Source of the DNA: Nitrospira sp.
GTDB taxonomy: Bacteria; Nitrospirota; Nitrospiria; Nitrospirales; Nitrospiraceae
NCBI GenBank assembly: GCA_024998595.1
Contig: JACOEK010000002.1
Location: 248,001-312,000 of the forward strand
Length of the DNA stretch: 64,000 nt
Direction: 5' to 3'
The notes under the pieces were generated by a model that searched no databases, was not told the origin of the DNA, and saw only the letters and a program-made list of their open reading frames with translations. Position 1 is the stretch's first letter. Each line of letters starts with the position of its first letter. Of this stretch, positions 24,549 through 34,317 are shown piece after piece. A program made the translations under genes and the position numbers.

Positions 24549-25730
24549 TCAGTACGCGCGTTCCACCGGGTCTTGTTCCTGCGACCGCGTGAAACGCTGC
24601 CTCCCGGCTACTACTAACGCGCCTACTCCCAGAATTACGGTGACGACGGTCACCAGGCCTCCGATGAACGGCACGACTGTCAGAAGTGAATACACCAGCA
24701 ATCCCAGCACGAATGGCTTGGCAAGGGAGGACGAGTCGGCCGGTCGGCGCAACAGGAATTGTCCCACACAGGTGATGGCGAAGATTCTCGCCAGATACAA
24801 CATCACGCCGTACAGCGCGAGCAGAATGACCCCCGCGGGCAGCACCAGCACGGTGACGATAAAACTGATCGCAACAATAGGCATGACGATCGTTGCGGCA
24901 AGCCCCCATCCAGAAGCGAGCCCGGGACGCTCGCGAAGGGCTTCCGTGACCTGGCCGGCAAATTGCGGGAATAGTCGCAAGAAGATCAATCCGAGAATCA
25001 ACGTGGAGAGAAAGCTGACGAAGGCCGCCAGGAATCGCATCCCGATCAGGCCCTGGCGAGCCCGTTCGATGTTCCAGCCCTCCGGCAAGGGACGACGTGT
25101 GATCGACCCGCGAACGATGGCCTCCTGGTCGATTGAAGGGGCTGCCTCACCCCAATACCGCAGTCGACCTCCGACCGAGGCCTTCGATGTCAGACGCACG
25201 GACTCAGCCGCCACGATGACATCGCGTTCAATGGCATTGGAAAAGGTCGCCTGCCATGCGCCCACTCTGGCATCACGGCCGATCGCTCCGGCAAGCTGCA
25301 CATAGGCGCCGCCTGCGATGAGATTCTCCCGCACCGTCGCCTGCTCCGTCAGATGGACATCGACGCCGCCCAAGGTGGCGTTTCTGCCGACGGTCCCGCT
25401 GACAATAATATATGCGCCGGCCACACGGGCATCCTGGGCGATCGTACCGGACAGAAGAACCTTGGCCCCTGCCACGATCACATCTCCGTTGACGACGCCA
25501 TCCACAATCACTTCACCACCCGCCGCATACAGATCTCCGTTGACGATACCGGAGATTTCAACGTGCGGACCGAATGCAAAATAATCGCCCTGCACCACCT
25601 GTCCCGCTCGCAACACCGCTCTCTCGCCCAGCGGCGAGCGGGCGTCGGGCCTTTCCGCAAAGACGGGTGCCACACCCAGCCCAATCACCATGAGGAGGAG
25701 GATACGGGAGACGGTGCCGGTGATGGTCAT
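24549..25730 (-). CDS. Exported bactofilin-like beta-helix protein with membrane domain
   Basis: The 393-aa product has a signal peptide (to VFA near 25), then about 180 residues of short repeats such as VNGDLYAAGGEVIVDGVVNGD, read here in pieces of about 18 residues, typical of right-handed beta-helix polymer-forming (bactofilin-like) domains. The C-terminal third has four to five membrane helices. It could be an envelope scaffold. Its ATG region overlaps the DUF2231 gene stop by 4 bases and it precedes the mla operon by 8 bases, which ties it to envelope maintenance. Confidence 0.82.
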   Translation of the reverse strand: MTITGTVSRILLLMVIGLGVAPVFAERPDARSPLGERAVLRAGQVVQGDYFAFGPHVEISGIVNGDLYAAGGEVIVDGVVNGDVIVAGAKVLLSGTIAQDARVAGAYIIVSGTVGRNATLGGVDVHLTEQATVRENLIAGGAYVQLAGAIGRDARVGAWQATFSNAIERDVIVAAESVRLTSKASVGGRLRYWGEAAPSIDQEAIVRGSITRRPLPEGWNIERARQGLIGMRFLAAFVSFLSTLILGLIFLRLFPQFAGQVTEALRERPGLASGWGLAATIVMPIVAISFIVTVLVLPAGVILLALYGVMLYLARIFAITCVGQFLLRRPADSSSLAKPFVLGLLVYSLLTVVPFIGGLVTVVTVILGVGALVVAGRQRFTRSQEQDPVERAY

Positions 25731-26155
25731 CGAGCGAGGACTCCTGCGCCGTAGCGATAGACCAATTCACCGCCATAATAACTGGCGACGAGCAACAGCA
25801 CCGACCCACCCACACCGAGGAACAGGACCAGCAGAGACTGCTCCCGCATCCAGCCCCCATAAGAGAGTGTCTTCAGTCCCAGAAGGCCGGCAAATACCCA
25901 AAATGCCGCGAATGCCAACTCTTCATGCGTTTCGATCGCCTGTTTCGGAATCTTTCCGCTGTGTTCCGCCGCGTCTTCCGCGAGATGACCGGTGAGCAGG
26001 GCCACTACGGTGGCCAGTACTCCGAGCGCCAGCAACGAGAGACTCGTCGCGCGAAACTCTGCCCCTCGCCATCGCAGGGACACCAGATCGAAAAGCAGGC
26101 TCGCCAACAGCAGGGCAATAGGAAAGTGTACGACCATCGGATGAATAGGATGCAT
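25727..26155 (-). CDS. DUF2231 membrane protein
   Basis: The 142-aa protein starts MHPIHPMVVHFPIALLL, the hallmark of DUF2231, at the ATG at 26155 with GGAGGAGG upstream; the ATG at 26167 would place that site inside the gene. It has four membrane spans and His residues at the start of helix 1 and in ALLTGHLAED and ETHEELA that could bind haem or metal. Function is unknown. It is coupled to the bactofilin-like gene by a 4-base overlap. Confidence 0.88.
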   Translation of the reverse strand: MHPIHPMVVHFPIALLLASLLFDLVSLRWRGAEFRATSLSLLALGVLATVVALLTGHLAEDAAEHSGKIPKQAIETHEELAFAAFWVFAGLLGLKTLSYGGWMREQSLLVLFLGVGGSVLLLVASYYGGELVYRYGAGVLAR

Positions 26156-26473
26156 GCCCTCCTCCATTCACGACACAATCATGATGGCCTCGTCCACCTC
26201 AACCGCCGAGACGAGCTCTGCCTCTGTCTCGATGCATCAGGGTGCGACCCAGACGCGTCGCACTTCAGAAAGATGGACCGGCTCTGAGTAGAGGGAAGTG
26301 CAAGGATAACGCCCTGACCTGCGTCATAGTCTGAGCAGTGTCAACCGTATATCCTACGTACCTGGTTCCAATCTGACGTTGCTGGCGCGTTGTCAGAATC
26401 GGGGAGGTCTGCTACAGAGGGAGCCTGCGTGCCTGTGGCAGAATGCAACAGATCAGGCCGATTTGAACCGTGC
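26156..26473. other. Intergenic region between the DUF2231 and GT39 genes
   Basis: This gap of 318 bases lies upstream of the DUF2231-bactofilin-mla run and must contain its promoter. I found no open frame with coding character, no strong hairpin with a U-tract and no recognised operator. Confidence 0.5.
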
Positions 26474-28204
26474 TCAACTTTGTGCTTGCACGGAAAGCAG
26501 ATACAGATGCTTACGACCCGGCTGCCGGAACTCCTGGATTGTTTCGACGACCAATCCAGCTTGTTTTTGGAGGAACACCCTATGCGACTCTTCCGTAATG
26601 ACCCGAATAGGCCCCTGGGTACGGACTGCGTGCTGCACAGCTTCCTGATCAGGCAAATCGCGCACCACTGAGTCCCGCTTCAGGTAGTACACGGCATCTT
26701 CATTCTTTGGCCAACCGGGAATGTAGAGAAACATGGCCGGTCCCGTTTCTTTTGCCATGAACTTGATCTCCTCCGTGGCTTTCCGCGGTGAAGCGGCCTG
26801 ATCGATCGCAGGAAACACATAGTTCACCACCAGCACCACATAGGCGGCCGCAAGCACGCCGACCATACGGAGCGCGAACTGAACGCGGGCTGTGATCGCG
26901 GCATACAGAAGCACCCCCGCCAGGGAGACCATGATCACCACGAATACAGGAGATACGACCGGAGCCGACACCAGCCAACGACGCCGCAGGGGGGCCGCGC
27001 CGAAGAACATTCCTCCGATGAAGACGAGGGCGAGGATGACCAGAAATCCTCGCAGCAATGGAGACATCGACTGAGAGGCTTCCGAGGAAGAGCTTACGCG
27101 GTGGTAATAGTACCCGATCATCAAGCCGATGCCGGGCACGATTGTCGTGAGATAGGGCTCCCGTTTGAGCGTGGCCAGGCTGAACGCTGTGAAGAGTCCA
27201 AGCACCCAGACGAGCAGCAACAGCTCCGTTGGATGCGAGCGCAACGGTCGCTGCGTCCACAACAATAGGATCGCGGACGGCAGCAGCGCGCACCAGGGGA
27301 AAAAATCGGCCCACATCATACCCAGATACCAATAGATGGGGTGCCCGTCGGCAGCCGGGCCTGCGTTGCCGATGACCCCGGTATTCCAGGTCGATTCGAT
27401 AGCTTTGCCGATCCGAAAGTGGTGCTGATACCCGGGCCCCAGCATTTGCGCGTATGCTCCTATCATCGCCACCGCCACCGCCAAGCCGGCCCAGAAGTAT
27501 CCATTTTTCAACATCCGCGTATCCCTCTGAATGGCGGCATAGAGCGCCATTACGAGCAACGGCAGAAAAAACCCGTGCATCTCTTTCAACATCGCGCCGA
27601 GAGCCATGCTGACGAAGGCGAGCAGATACCAGCGTGAGCTTCGCCCCAGCAGTTGCACCTGAATCCACGCGAAGAGGGCGAGTGTGACCAGAAACGTGAG
27701 CGTTGAATCGAACAGCACGCGGCGCCCGTACCAGAGAAACACGTGGCTGGTGGCAACAACCAGCGCCGCCCAGAATCCCGCAGTCGGAGACACCAGCCTG
27801 GCTCCAAGCACATAGGTCAGGACGATGGTGCCCACTGCGGCCAAGGAGCCGGGCAGGCGCAAAGCAATTTCGTGATCGCCCCAGATCGATGTCGAGAGAT
27901 TCAGCAACCAAAAAAACAACGGCGGCTTGTTGAAATAGGGTTCGTCTTGATACGTGAGGTCGAAGAATTCACCCCGCCTGGCCATCTCTCTGGCGATACC
28001 GGCATAAAGCCCTTCGCTGCCTTCCAAGAGCGACAGGTGAAGGTTGGCAAAATAGGCCCAGCCTCCGACCAGCGCCAAGAGGAAGATCTCGACATACCGG
28101 CGAGGCTCGGCCTCCCACCAAGGTTGCGCTGTTGCCTCTTGCCCATTGATGACGCCGTCCACTTGGACCCGCTCACCGCTTCGCCGCATATTGAAATACT
28201 CCAT
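26474..28204 (-). CDS. GT39-family membrane glycosyltransferase (ArnT/PMT-like)
   Basis: The 576-aa protein has about 12 membrane spans. After helix 1 it contains EGSEGLYAGIAREMARRGEF and YFNKPPLFFWL near 80-115, which match the acidic loop and the KPPL motif of ArnT/GT39 enzymes. These transfer sugars from polyprenyl-phosphate donors to lipids or proteins on the periplasmic face. The periplasmic C-terminal domain (about 455-576) is polar. No lipid A modification genes are adjacent, so the acceptor is unknown. Confidence 0.88.
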   Translation of the reverse strand: MEYFNMRRSGERVQVDGVINGQEATAQPWWEAEPRRYVEIFLLALVGGWAYFANLHLSLLEGSEGLYAGIAREMARRGEFFDLTYQDEPYFNKPPLFFWLLNLSTSIWGDHEIALRLPGSLAAVGTIVLTYVLGARLVSPTAGFWAALVVATSHVFLWYGRRVLFDSTLTFLVTLALFAWIQVQLLGRSSRWYLLAFVSMALGAMLKEMHGFFLPLLVMALYAAIQRDTRMLKNGYFWAGLAVAVAMIGAYAQMLGPGYQHHFRIGKAIESTWNTGVIGNAGPAADGHPIYWYLGMMWADFFPWCALLPSAILLLWTQRPLRSHPTELLLLVWVLGLFTAFSLATLKREPYLTTIVPGIGLMIGYYYHRVSSSSEASQSMSPLLRGFLVILALVFIGGMFFGAAPLRRRWLVSAPVVSPVFVVIMVSLAGVLLYAAITARVQFALRMVGVLAAAYVVLVVNYVFPAIDQAASPRKATEEIKFMAKETGPAMFLYIPGWPKNEDAVYYLKRDSVVRDLPDQEAVQHAVRTQGPIRVITEESHRVFLQKQAGLVVETIQEFRQPGRKHLYLLSVQAQS

Positions 28205-28374
28205 GCACCAGGGGCTTGCTCACAAGCCAGCACAGTTACCGAGAGGGGCCTCAGTATAAGTTCCTCCGTCTTCATTGAGAAGTCCTTTTCGTATCACGAA
28301 GGCTGTGTAGGAATCGAAGAAGGGTGTCGTCGAACAGGAGAGGGGACACACAAGAACCGTAGGGTCGCGCCTGC

Positions 28375-31300
28375 TCAGCCTGGGTGATTCCCCACAGCGG
28401 TAGGAGACACGCCGGTCGAACCTGTTCCCGATAGGGAACAGGCCGACTGTGGCTCACGCGTCCCGATCCAGAGATAGTACAGCACGGGGATAACGATCAG
28501 GGTCAGCACCGTCGAAGCGCCCACCCCGAAAAGCAGCGAAACCGCCAGGCCTTGAAAAATTGGATCGAGAATGATAACGAAAGCGCCGACCATCAGCGCT
28601 GCAGCTGTCAGCAGAATCGGACGGGTCCGGATGGCTCCCGCGCGAATGACCGCCTCCACCAACGCGATGCCCGCGGCCTCCTGATGCTGAATGAAATCCA
28701 CGAGGAGAATTGAGTTTCGCACGATGATACCGGCGAGGGCGATAAATCCGATCATCGACGTGGCCGTGAAATACGATCCGGTGAGCCAGTGCCCCGGAAG
28801 AATGCCGATCAATGTGAGCGGAATGGGCGCCATAATGACGACCGGGGTCAGGAACGATTGGAATTGCGCCACGATCAGCAGATATATCAGAAGCAACGCC
28901 GCCGCAAACGCGATGCCCATATCACGAAATGTTTCATAGGTAATGTGCCATTCCCCATCCCACTTCATCGCGAAACGCTGTTCGGACCAGGGCTGCACGG
29001 CATACTGTTGGTCCAACCGGTACCCTTCCGGCAACGCGTATTGCTCCAATTTCTTCCCGATGCCCATCACGCCGTAAACCGGACTCTCGCCCTTGTCTGG
29101 GCCCGTGCCGCCGACATCCGCAATGACGTACACGACGGGCTTCTGATTTTTGTGATAGATCGCCTTTTCCCGCACCGTCTGTTCGACACGGATCAGTTCG
29201 GAAAGCGGCACCATGTGCCCCGCGGTTGTGCGCAGGGCGATTTCTCCGAGATGTTCCAGACCGGTTCGCTCGATGATCGGCAGGCGTAGCTTCACCTGCA
29301 CCGGACGCCGCTCCTTGGGTATATGCACCAGACCGACGTCGGCACCTTCCAGCGCCAGACGCAGGGTCCGCACAATTTCCTCCGACGAAATGCCCGCCAA
29401 CGCCGCCTTCGCGCGGTCGACCGTGAACACGTACTTGACCTGCTCCGCCTCCAGGTAGTCATCGACATCGACCACACCGGCCGTCGTCTCAAACATCCGT
29501 CGAACATCCTTCGCGATTTCGATCTGGCGGTCATACTCAGGGCCGTAGATCTCGGCAACGAGTACCGACTGCACCGGAGGACCCGGCGGCACTTCGACCA
29601 CCTTTACGTTCGCGCCATACTGCCGGCCAATGTCCTGGACTGCCGGACGAATCCGTTGTGCAATGTCGTGGCTCTGCGCCTGCCGCCGATCCTTGGCCTC
29701 AAGATTGATTTGAATGTCGGCTTCGTGGGGCTGGTCACGCAGATAATAATGCCGGACCAAACCGTTGAAGTTAAACGGCGAGGCGGTGCCGACATAGGCC
29801 TGATAATCGCGCATTTCTGGAATGGTTCGCACATACTGTGTCAGTGCTTTAGTCGCGCGGGCTGTTTCCTCCAGCGTCGTACCTTCCGGCATGTCGATCA
29901 CCAGTTGTAGTTCGCTCTTGTTGTCGAACGGCAGCATTTTGACCACCACATCACGCGTCCAGAACAGCAGCAGCGAACCAGCCAACAACAGCGCGATGAC
30001 TGCCAGCACCAGATAGGCCATTGCCGGGTGCGACAACACCGGAGCGAGCAACCGCCGATACAGCCGATAACTGCGGCTCTCCTCGAACGCATCGTGATCG
30101 ACGCCCGCCATCTGGACGCCAGGCCGATAGCAGGTCTGACAAAACCAGGGGATGACGATGAACGCGACCAGGAGCGACACAAACATGGCGATCGACGCAT
30201 TGACCGGAATGGGCCGCATATACGGTCCCATCAGACCCGACACGAAGGCCATAGGCAGAAGGGCGGCAATAACCGTCAGAGTTGCCAGAATCGTCGGATT
30301 GCCGACCTCATCGACAGCGAAAAGCGAGGCCTCGCGATGCGGGAGGAGCCGGAGCTTGAGGTGACGATAGGTGTTCTCCACGACCACAATCGCATCATCC
30401 ACCAGAATACCGATGGAGAAGATCAGGGCAAACAGGGTGACGCGATTGATGCTGTAGCCGATCAGCATGGATATGAACAGCGTCAGTGCCAGGGTCAACG
30501 GAATCGCAATGGAGACGACGAACGCGGGTCGGAATCCCAGCGTCAACCCCAGAAAAACCACGACCGCCACCACAGCCATCAAGAGATGCCAGAGCAGCTC
30601 ATTGGCCTTCTCATCGGCGGTTTCTCCGTAGTCGCGCGTCACGGTGACCTGCATGTCGGCGGGTATGAGCCGCCCTTTCATTTCATCGACCTTCCGAATG
30701 ACTCCCTGCGCGACTGTTACCGCGTTGGTACCCGCCTGCTTGGCGATGGCCACGGTGACGGCGGGCACTTCCGCCGAAGAAGCAGAAGCACCTCTCGCAC
30801 CTTCGCCAAACCACACGTACTGATTCGTTTCGCTGGGGCCGTCAATCACTTCCGCTACCTGGCGAAGATACACCGGCCGTTGCTCATTGACTCCGACCAC
30901 GACTCCATCAAGATCGTCCTTTGAACGGATGAACCGGCCCGTCTCCACGAGGAAACTTTCGTTCCGGCTTTCAAACCGGCCGGTGGGCAACGCGAGATTT
31001 TCCCCTTGAATGACGCTCGCCACCCGCAAGGGCGTGAGACCGTAGGCTTTCAGGCGCGTCGGATCAATCTGCACACGCAATTCGCGACCACGACCACCTA
31101 CCACAAAGCCGCTCGCCGTGCCGGGGACTCGCTTCGCGTCCTCCAACACCTGATCCCCCAACTGCCGCAATTGGAAATCCGTGTAGCGCTCGCTCGACAG
31201 CGTCAGAGTGACAATCGGTACATCATTGACGTCTCTCGGCTTGACTTGAAACGGGGCAGCGCCGGGCGGCAACAGATCCTGGTTGGACATCAACTTGTCA

Positions 31301-31668
31301 TACAAGTCCACCAGACTCTGCTCCATCGGTTCACCGACATAAAACCGCACGATGATAAGCGCTCCGCCGGGACGCGAAATAGAGTAGAGATATTCGACCG
31401 TTTTGATTTCGGAGAGCTTGCGCTCAATGGGCTTGGTGACCTGCTCCTCCACAACCTTCGCGGAGGCCCCCGGAAACGGCAGCCAGACGTCGGCCATAGG
31501 CACCACGATCTGCGGCTCTTCTTCGCGCGGGGTCAAGAGGATAGCGAATAGGCCGAGGAGGAGGCTAGCGATGATGATCAACGGAGTAAGTTTACTGCCG
31601 ACAAACAACGCCGCAAGGCGACCGCTCACACCGAGGGGAGCCGGGGCATGTGGGGGGGCTGGTAACAT
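28375..31668 (-). CDS. RND efflux permease (HAE1/AcrB-like)
   Basis: The 1097-aa protein has the RND layout: helix 1, large periplasmic loop, helices 2-6, second loop, helices 7-12. The helix 4 proton-relay motif GILVDDAIVVVEN carries two Asp, as in hydrophobe/amphiphile exporters rather than the heavy-metal group. The adaptor gene lies just upstream on the same strand; no TolC-type channel gene is next to it. The last codons contain a 9-bp inverted repeat, CCTGTTCCC-GATA-GGGAACAGG at 28421-28442, without a U-tract. Confidence 0.93.
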   Translation of the reverse strand: MLPAPPHAPAPLGVSGRLAALFVGSKLTPLIIIASLLLGLFAILLTPREEEPQIVVPMADVWLPFPGASAKVVEEQVTKPIERKLSEIKTVEYLYSISRPGGALIIVRFYVGEPMEQSLVDLYDKLMSNQDLLPPGAAPFQVKPRDVNDVPIVTLTLSSERYTDFQLRQLGDQVLEDAKRVPGTASGFVVGGRGRELRVQIDPTRLKAYGLTPLRVASVIQGENLALPTGRFESRNESFLVETGRFIRSKDDLDGVVVGVNEQRPVYLRQVAEVIDGPSETNQYVWFGEGARGASASSAEVPAVTVAIAKQAGTNAVTVAQGVIRKVDEMKGRLIPADMQVTVTRDYGETADEKANELLWHLLMAVVAVVVFLGLTLGFRPAFVVSIAIPLTLALTLFISMLIGYSINRVTLFALIFSIGILVDDAIVVVENTYRHLKLRLLPHREASLFAVDEVGNPTILATLTVIAALLPMAFVSGLMGPYMRPIPVNASIAMFVSLLVAFIVIPWFCQTCYRPGVQMAGVDHDAFEESRSYRLYRRLLAPVLSHPAMAYLVLAVIALLLAGSLLLFWTRDVVVKMLPFDNKSELQLVIDMPEGTTLEETARATKALTQYVRTIPEMRDYQAYVGTASPFNFNGLVRHYYLRDQPHEADIQINLEAKDRRQAQSHDIAQRIRPAVQDIGRQYGANVKVVEVPPGPPVQSVLVAEIYGPEYDRQIEIAKDVRRMFETTAGVVDVDDYLEAEQVKYVFTVDRAKAALAGISSEEIVRTLRLALEGADVGLVHIPKERRPVQVKLRLPIIERTGLEHLGEIALRTTAGHMVPLSELIRVEQTVREKAIYHKNQKPVVYVIADVGGTGPDKGESPVYGVMGIGKKLEQYALPEGYRLDQQYAVQPWSEQRFAMKWDGEWHITYETFRDMGIAFAAALLLIYLLIVAQFQSFLTPVVIMAPIPLTLIGILPGHWLTGSYFTATSMIGFIALAGIIVRNSILLVDFIQHQEAAGIALVEAVIRAGAIRTRPILLTAAALMVGAFVIILDPIFQGLAVSLLFGVGASTVLTLIVIPVLYYLWIGTREPQSACSLSGTGSTGVSPTAVGNHPG

Positions 31669-31765
31669 ATGCCTTATAGCATGTCGATGTGATGCGGCAT
31701 TATCCGACAGATCAGCTTGATATCGTTGCTGTCATACGCCATCAACGATACGATCTTGCGCTCTG

Positions 31766-32857
31766 TCACGGCGCCTTGGGGGGCAAGGCCACTGCTGTCA
31801 TATCCTGCACGAGGACGCCGTCGCGGCCTTGGCTTCCATCAGCGATCACCCGCTCCCCGGCATCGACGCCGGACAGAATTTCGACTCCCTGCTCCATCGT
31901 GCGGCCGATTCTGACCCACCGAAGCCGAGCCATCTGATCGCTCCCGACGATGAACAAACTGGCGAGTTCACCCCGTTCGATGAACGCGGATTTCGGAAGG
32001 AGCAGTGTCGTACTCGTCCCTTTTTCGAGCCGGAGACGACCGAACATGCCGGACTTCAGCCCGGCTGCGGGAGGCAGATCAACTTTTATCGTGAACGTGT
32101 GGGTTTGCGGATCGCCGGCGGGAAGGATCTGTGACACGATGCCCCTCAACGGATTCGTCTCTAATGCGTCGATGAACACAGGCACCGTCGACCCGATCGA
32201 GACGACCCGCACATCGCTCTCCGCCACAGTGGCCTCCAGCCTAAGCAGGCCGGGATCTTCCATCTTCAGGAGTGGTTGACCGGGGGAGGCCAGTTCACCT
32301 CTCTCCACCTTTTTCTCAGTAATCACCCCGTCGAACGGAGCCTTGACGATGGTGTAACTCAATTGCGCCAACACGGCCTTGCGGCCGGCTTCGGCCACTC
32401 TGAGGGCGCGCGTGGCGTTCTCCAGCTCCTGCTTGGACACGGCGTCTTTGCGATACAGCTCTTCCATCCGGTCTTGATGCGCCTTGGCATTGTCGAGTTC
32501 TGCCGTCACCCTGGACAATTCCGCCTGCAGATCGCGGTTGTCGAGCACAACCAGAGTCTGCCCTTTGCGTACCAGGCTGCCTTCACGAACAAGAAGATTG
32601 TCGATCGTGCCTTGAATTCGGCTGGCCAATGTCGCCTGATACACCGCCGTCACTTGCCCCGTCACCTCGACCGAAATCGGCACCTGGCCAGCTGTGACCT
32701 CAATCACACGCGCGTGAATCACCTGCTGCCCCGCAGTTCCAGCAGGAACGTCTCCCGGCCTTCCCGGCTCTTGAGAGGGCCCACAGCTCACCCCCAGGAG
32801 CAGCATGACTGCAATGCTGCCAATCCCCAGACGTCTCTGATTACTCTTGAACACCAA
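31766..32857 (-). CDS. RND periplasmic adaptor (HlyD/AcrA family)
   Basis: The product has 363 aa from a GTG at 32857 with GGAGG four bases before it. The N-terminal hydrophobic segment ends in GVSCGPS, a possible lipid-anchor cysteine. It has the two lipoyl halves (VTAVYQATLASRIQGTI and VKAPFDGVITEK) around a coiled-coil hairpin (about 110-165), then beta-barrel and membrane-proximal domains. It connects the RND permease, encoded 97 bases downstream, to an outer-membrane channel. It overlaps the upstream DUF2892 gene by 17 bases. Confidence 0.92.
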   Translation of the reverse strand: MVFKSNQRRLGIGSIAVMLLLGVSCGPSQEPGRPGDVPAGTAGQQVIHARVIEVTAGQVPISVEVTGQVTAVYQATLASRIQGTIDNLLVREGSLVRKGQTLVVLDNRDLQAELSRVTAELDNAKAHQDRMEELYRKDAVSKQELENATRALRVAEAGRKAVLAQLSYTIVKAPFDGVITEKKVERGELASPGQPLLKMEDPGLLRLEATVAESDVRVVSIGSTVPVFIDALETNPLRGIVSQILPAGDPQTHTFTIKVDLPPAAGLKSGMFGRLRLEKGTSTTLLLPKSAFIERGELASLFIVGSDQMARLRWVRIGRTMEQGVEILSGVDAGERVIADGSQGRDGVLVQDMTAVALPPKAP

Positions 32858-33029
32858 GCCTCCGCAAAAGAGCCATCATCGGGCACCAGCCGCTGAATGA
32901 CGATTGGATGAGATTTACGGCAACAAATGCCGCGAAGTAATTATAGTAAGGATGAACCGTTGCACCTAGCACTACCGCGACAATCACAAACAGTCCGGCG
33001 ATCAATCGGAGCCACTCGTTTAACTTCAT
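32841..33029 (-). CDS. DUF2892/YgaP-type small membrane protein
   Basis: The 62-aa product starts at the ATG at 33029, with GGAGG upstream. It begins MKLNEWLRLIAG, has two hydrophobic spans and ends with FSGWCPMMALLRRLGV, the CP-motif of DUF2892 proteins. It differs from the paralogue at 10934-11152 by lacking the first cysteine. It leads the RND operon and overlaps the adaptor gene by 17 bases. Function unknown. Confidence 0.82.
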   Translation of the reverse strand: MKLNEWLRLIAGLFVIVAVVLGATVHPYYNYFAAFVAVNLIQSSFSGWCPMMALLRRLGVQE

Positions 33030-33157
33030 ATCTGCCTCCTTTCTCATTCCGTATGAGCAGCCGTGGGACGAAAGGATTCAGCGGAAGGGTATTTTCTCTA
33101 CCGGATCAATCACTTGCAGTGATCTGCATGAGAGTCGTCAGAATCCTACTCAGAGCA

Positions 33158-34183
33158 TCAAAACCGATACTGACCGCCGATGGAGACGATCGAATCCTGA
33201 AAATCCCTGAGGACATTCGTCGAGGTTCGTTTACCATACTGAAACGACAGCATAGCCGTGGCGGCAGTCGAGATGTGGTACCGCAGTTCCGCAATCCCCT
33301 GGTGCGTGGCATCAAAACGATCGACATGCGTGTCGCCGGCGATGCCGCTGGTGAACGTTTTTCGGCGATGGATATAGGTCAGGCCGAGATCCCACTGGTT
33401 ATGCAGCCGAAACTCCGTCCCGGCCGAGACCATGTGTAGATAGTAGGACACGTCGTCCGCAAATTGGGATTCCTTATGACCATCCGCCAGACCTCGCTCG
33501 TACAAATAGGAGAGCGTGAACATCAGCCATTCCTTCGCGTGATAGTCCACGCGGGAGCCGACGGTCCAGAAGTTCGTATTGCGTTCCGCAAACACATCGT
33601 TGTAGCGACGGAGGCCAAATCGCGTGATCAACGTGCCGGTCACCCGGTCCGACAAGCGGCGTTCGATTTCGGCGCGCCAATGATGAGAACTGACTCGTTC
33701 TTCCTGAATCGAGCGAGTCCCCGTTCGACGTTCGAAATTTGGGCCAAGGAAGAGATTCGGCACATAGCGATACCGCAGCAGAACCGAGGTCTCCCGGTCG
33801 AGTGAAAACCGGTCCTGAATGCGAAAGTCGGAATGGTTGAAAATGGGATTGTTGGTAAAGATCGCGCCCTGTGCCTTCACCGACACTTCATTTTTTCCCT
33901 GCTTCGTGGGTGTAGAGTGGATGACCTCCAGCGCCGGCTCCCAGATCACATCTTGCGGCTTGTCGGTAGAGACCACCGTCGGCTGAGAAGGATCTTCCGT
34001 CAAGCGGAGCCGCCTGGCGGAAGAAAACTGAAAAGCATCCGTCGTATAGCTCGTTTTCTGTTCAGCGATAGCCGACCATTCCGCCTGCGCCGGACCATCC
34101 GGCGTCAGCATGTGATATCCCGCCACAATCCACAAGGCGACACGGAATCCGACAGACAGGAAGGAACGCTGATAGGGCATCAT
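33158..34183 (-). CDS. Outer-membrane beta-barrel protein
   Basis: The 341-aa product starts at tandem ATGs at 34183/34180 without a strong ribosome site. A signal peptide (to AQA near 31) is followed by alternating strands such as SVLLRYRYVPNLF, LMFTLSYLYERGL and ATAMLSFQYGKR, ending in IGGQYRF with the terminal Phe typical of barrels. The pattern suggests about 14 or more strands. It may be a porin or a structural barrel; no family name is recognised. It stands apart from the RND genes and does not resemble TolC. Confidence 0.8.
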   Translation of the reverse strand: MMPYQRSFLSVGFRVALWIVAGYHMLTPDGPAQAEWSAIAEQKTSYTTDAFQFSSARRLRLTEDPSQPTVVSTDKPQDVIWEPALEVIHSTPTKQGKNEVSVKAQGAIFTNNPIFNHSDFRIQDRFSLDRETSVLLRYRYVPNLFLGPNFERRTGTRSIQEERVSSHHWRAEIERRLSDRVTGTLITRFGLRRYNDVFAERNTNFWTVGSRVDYHAKEWLMFTLSYLYERGLADGHKESQFADDVSYYLHMVSAGTEFRLHNQWDLGLTYIHRRKTFTSGIAGDTHVDRFDATHQGIAELRYHISTAATAMLSFQYGKRTSTNVLRDFQDSIVSIGGQYRF

Positions 34184-34317
34184 CCAAATGTGTAGCCCGC
34201 TTGAGCGTTGAACGGGACACTGATCCCTGGCCACAGCATACCATTGCCGGACTGGCGTCCGTCGCAACGCGACGTTATTTTGAGAGTCCGCTAGAATGCG
34301 CCGCCTGTCAACAGAGT

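Noticed and set aside
28421-28442. Perfect 9-bp hairpin at the end of the RND permease gene as a terminator
   Set aside because: It lies inside the last codons and is not followed by a U-tract on the minus strand.
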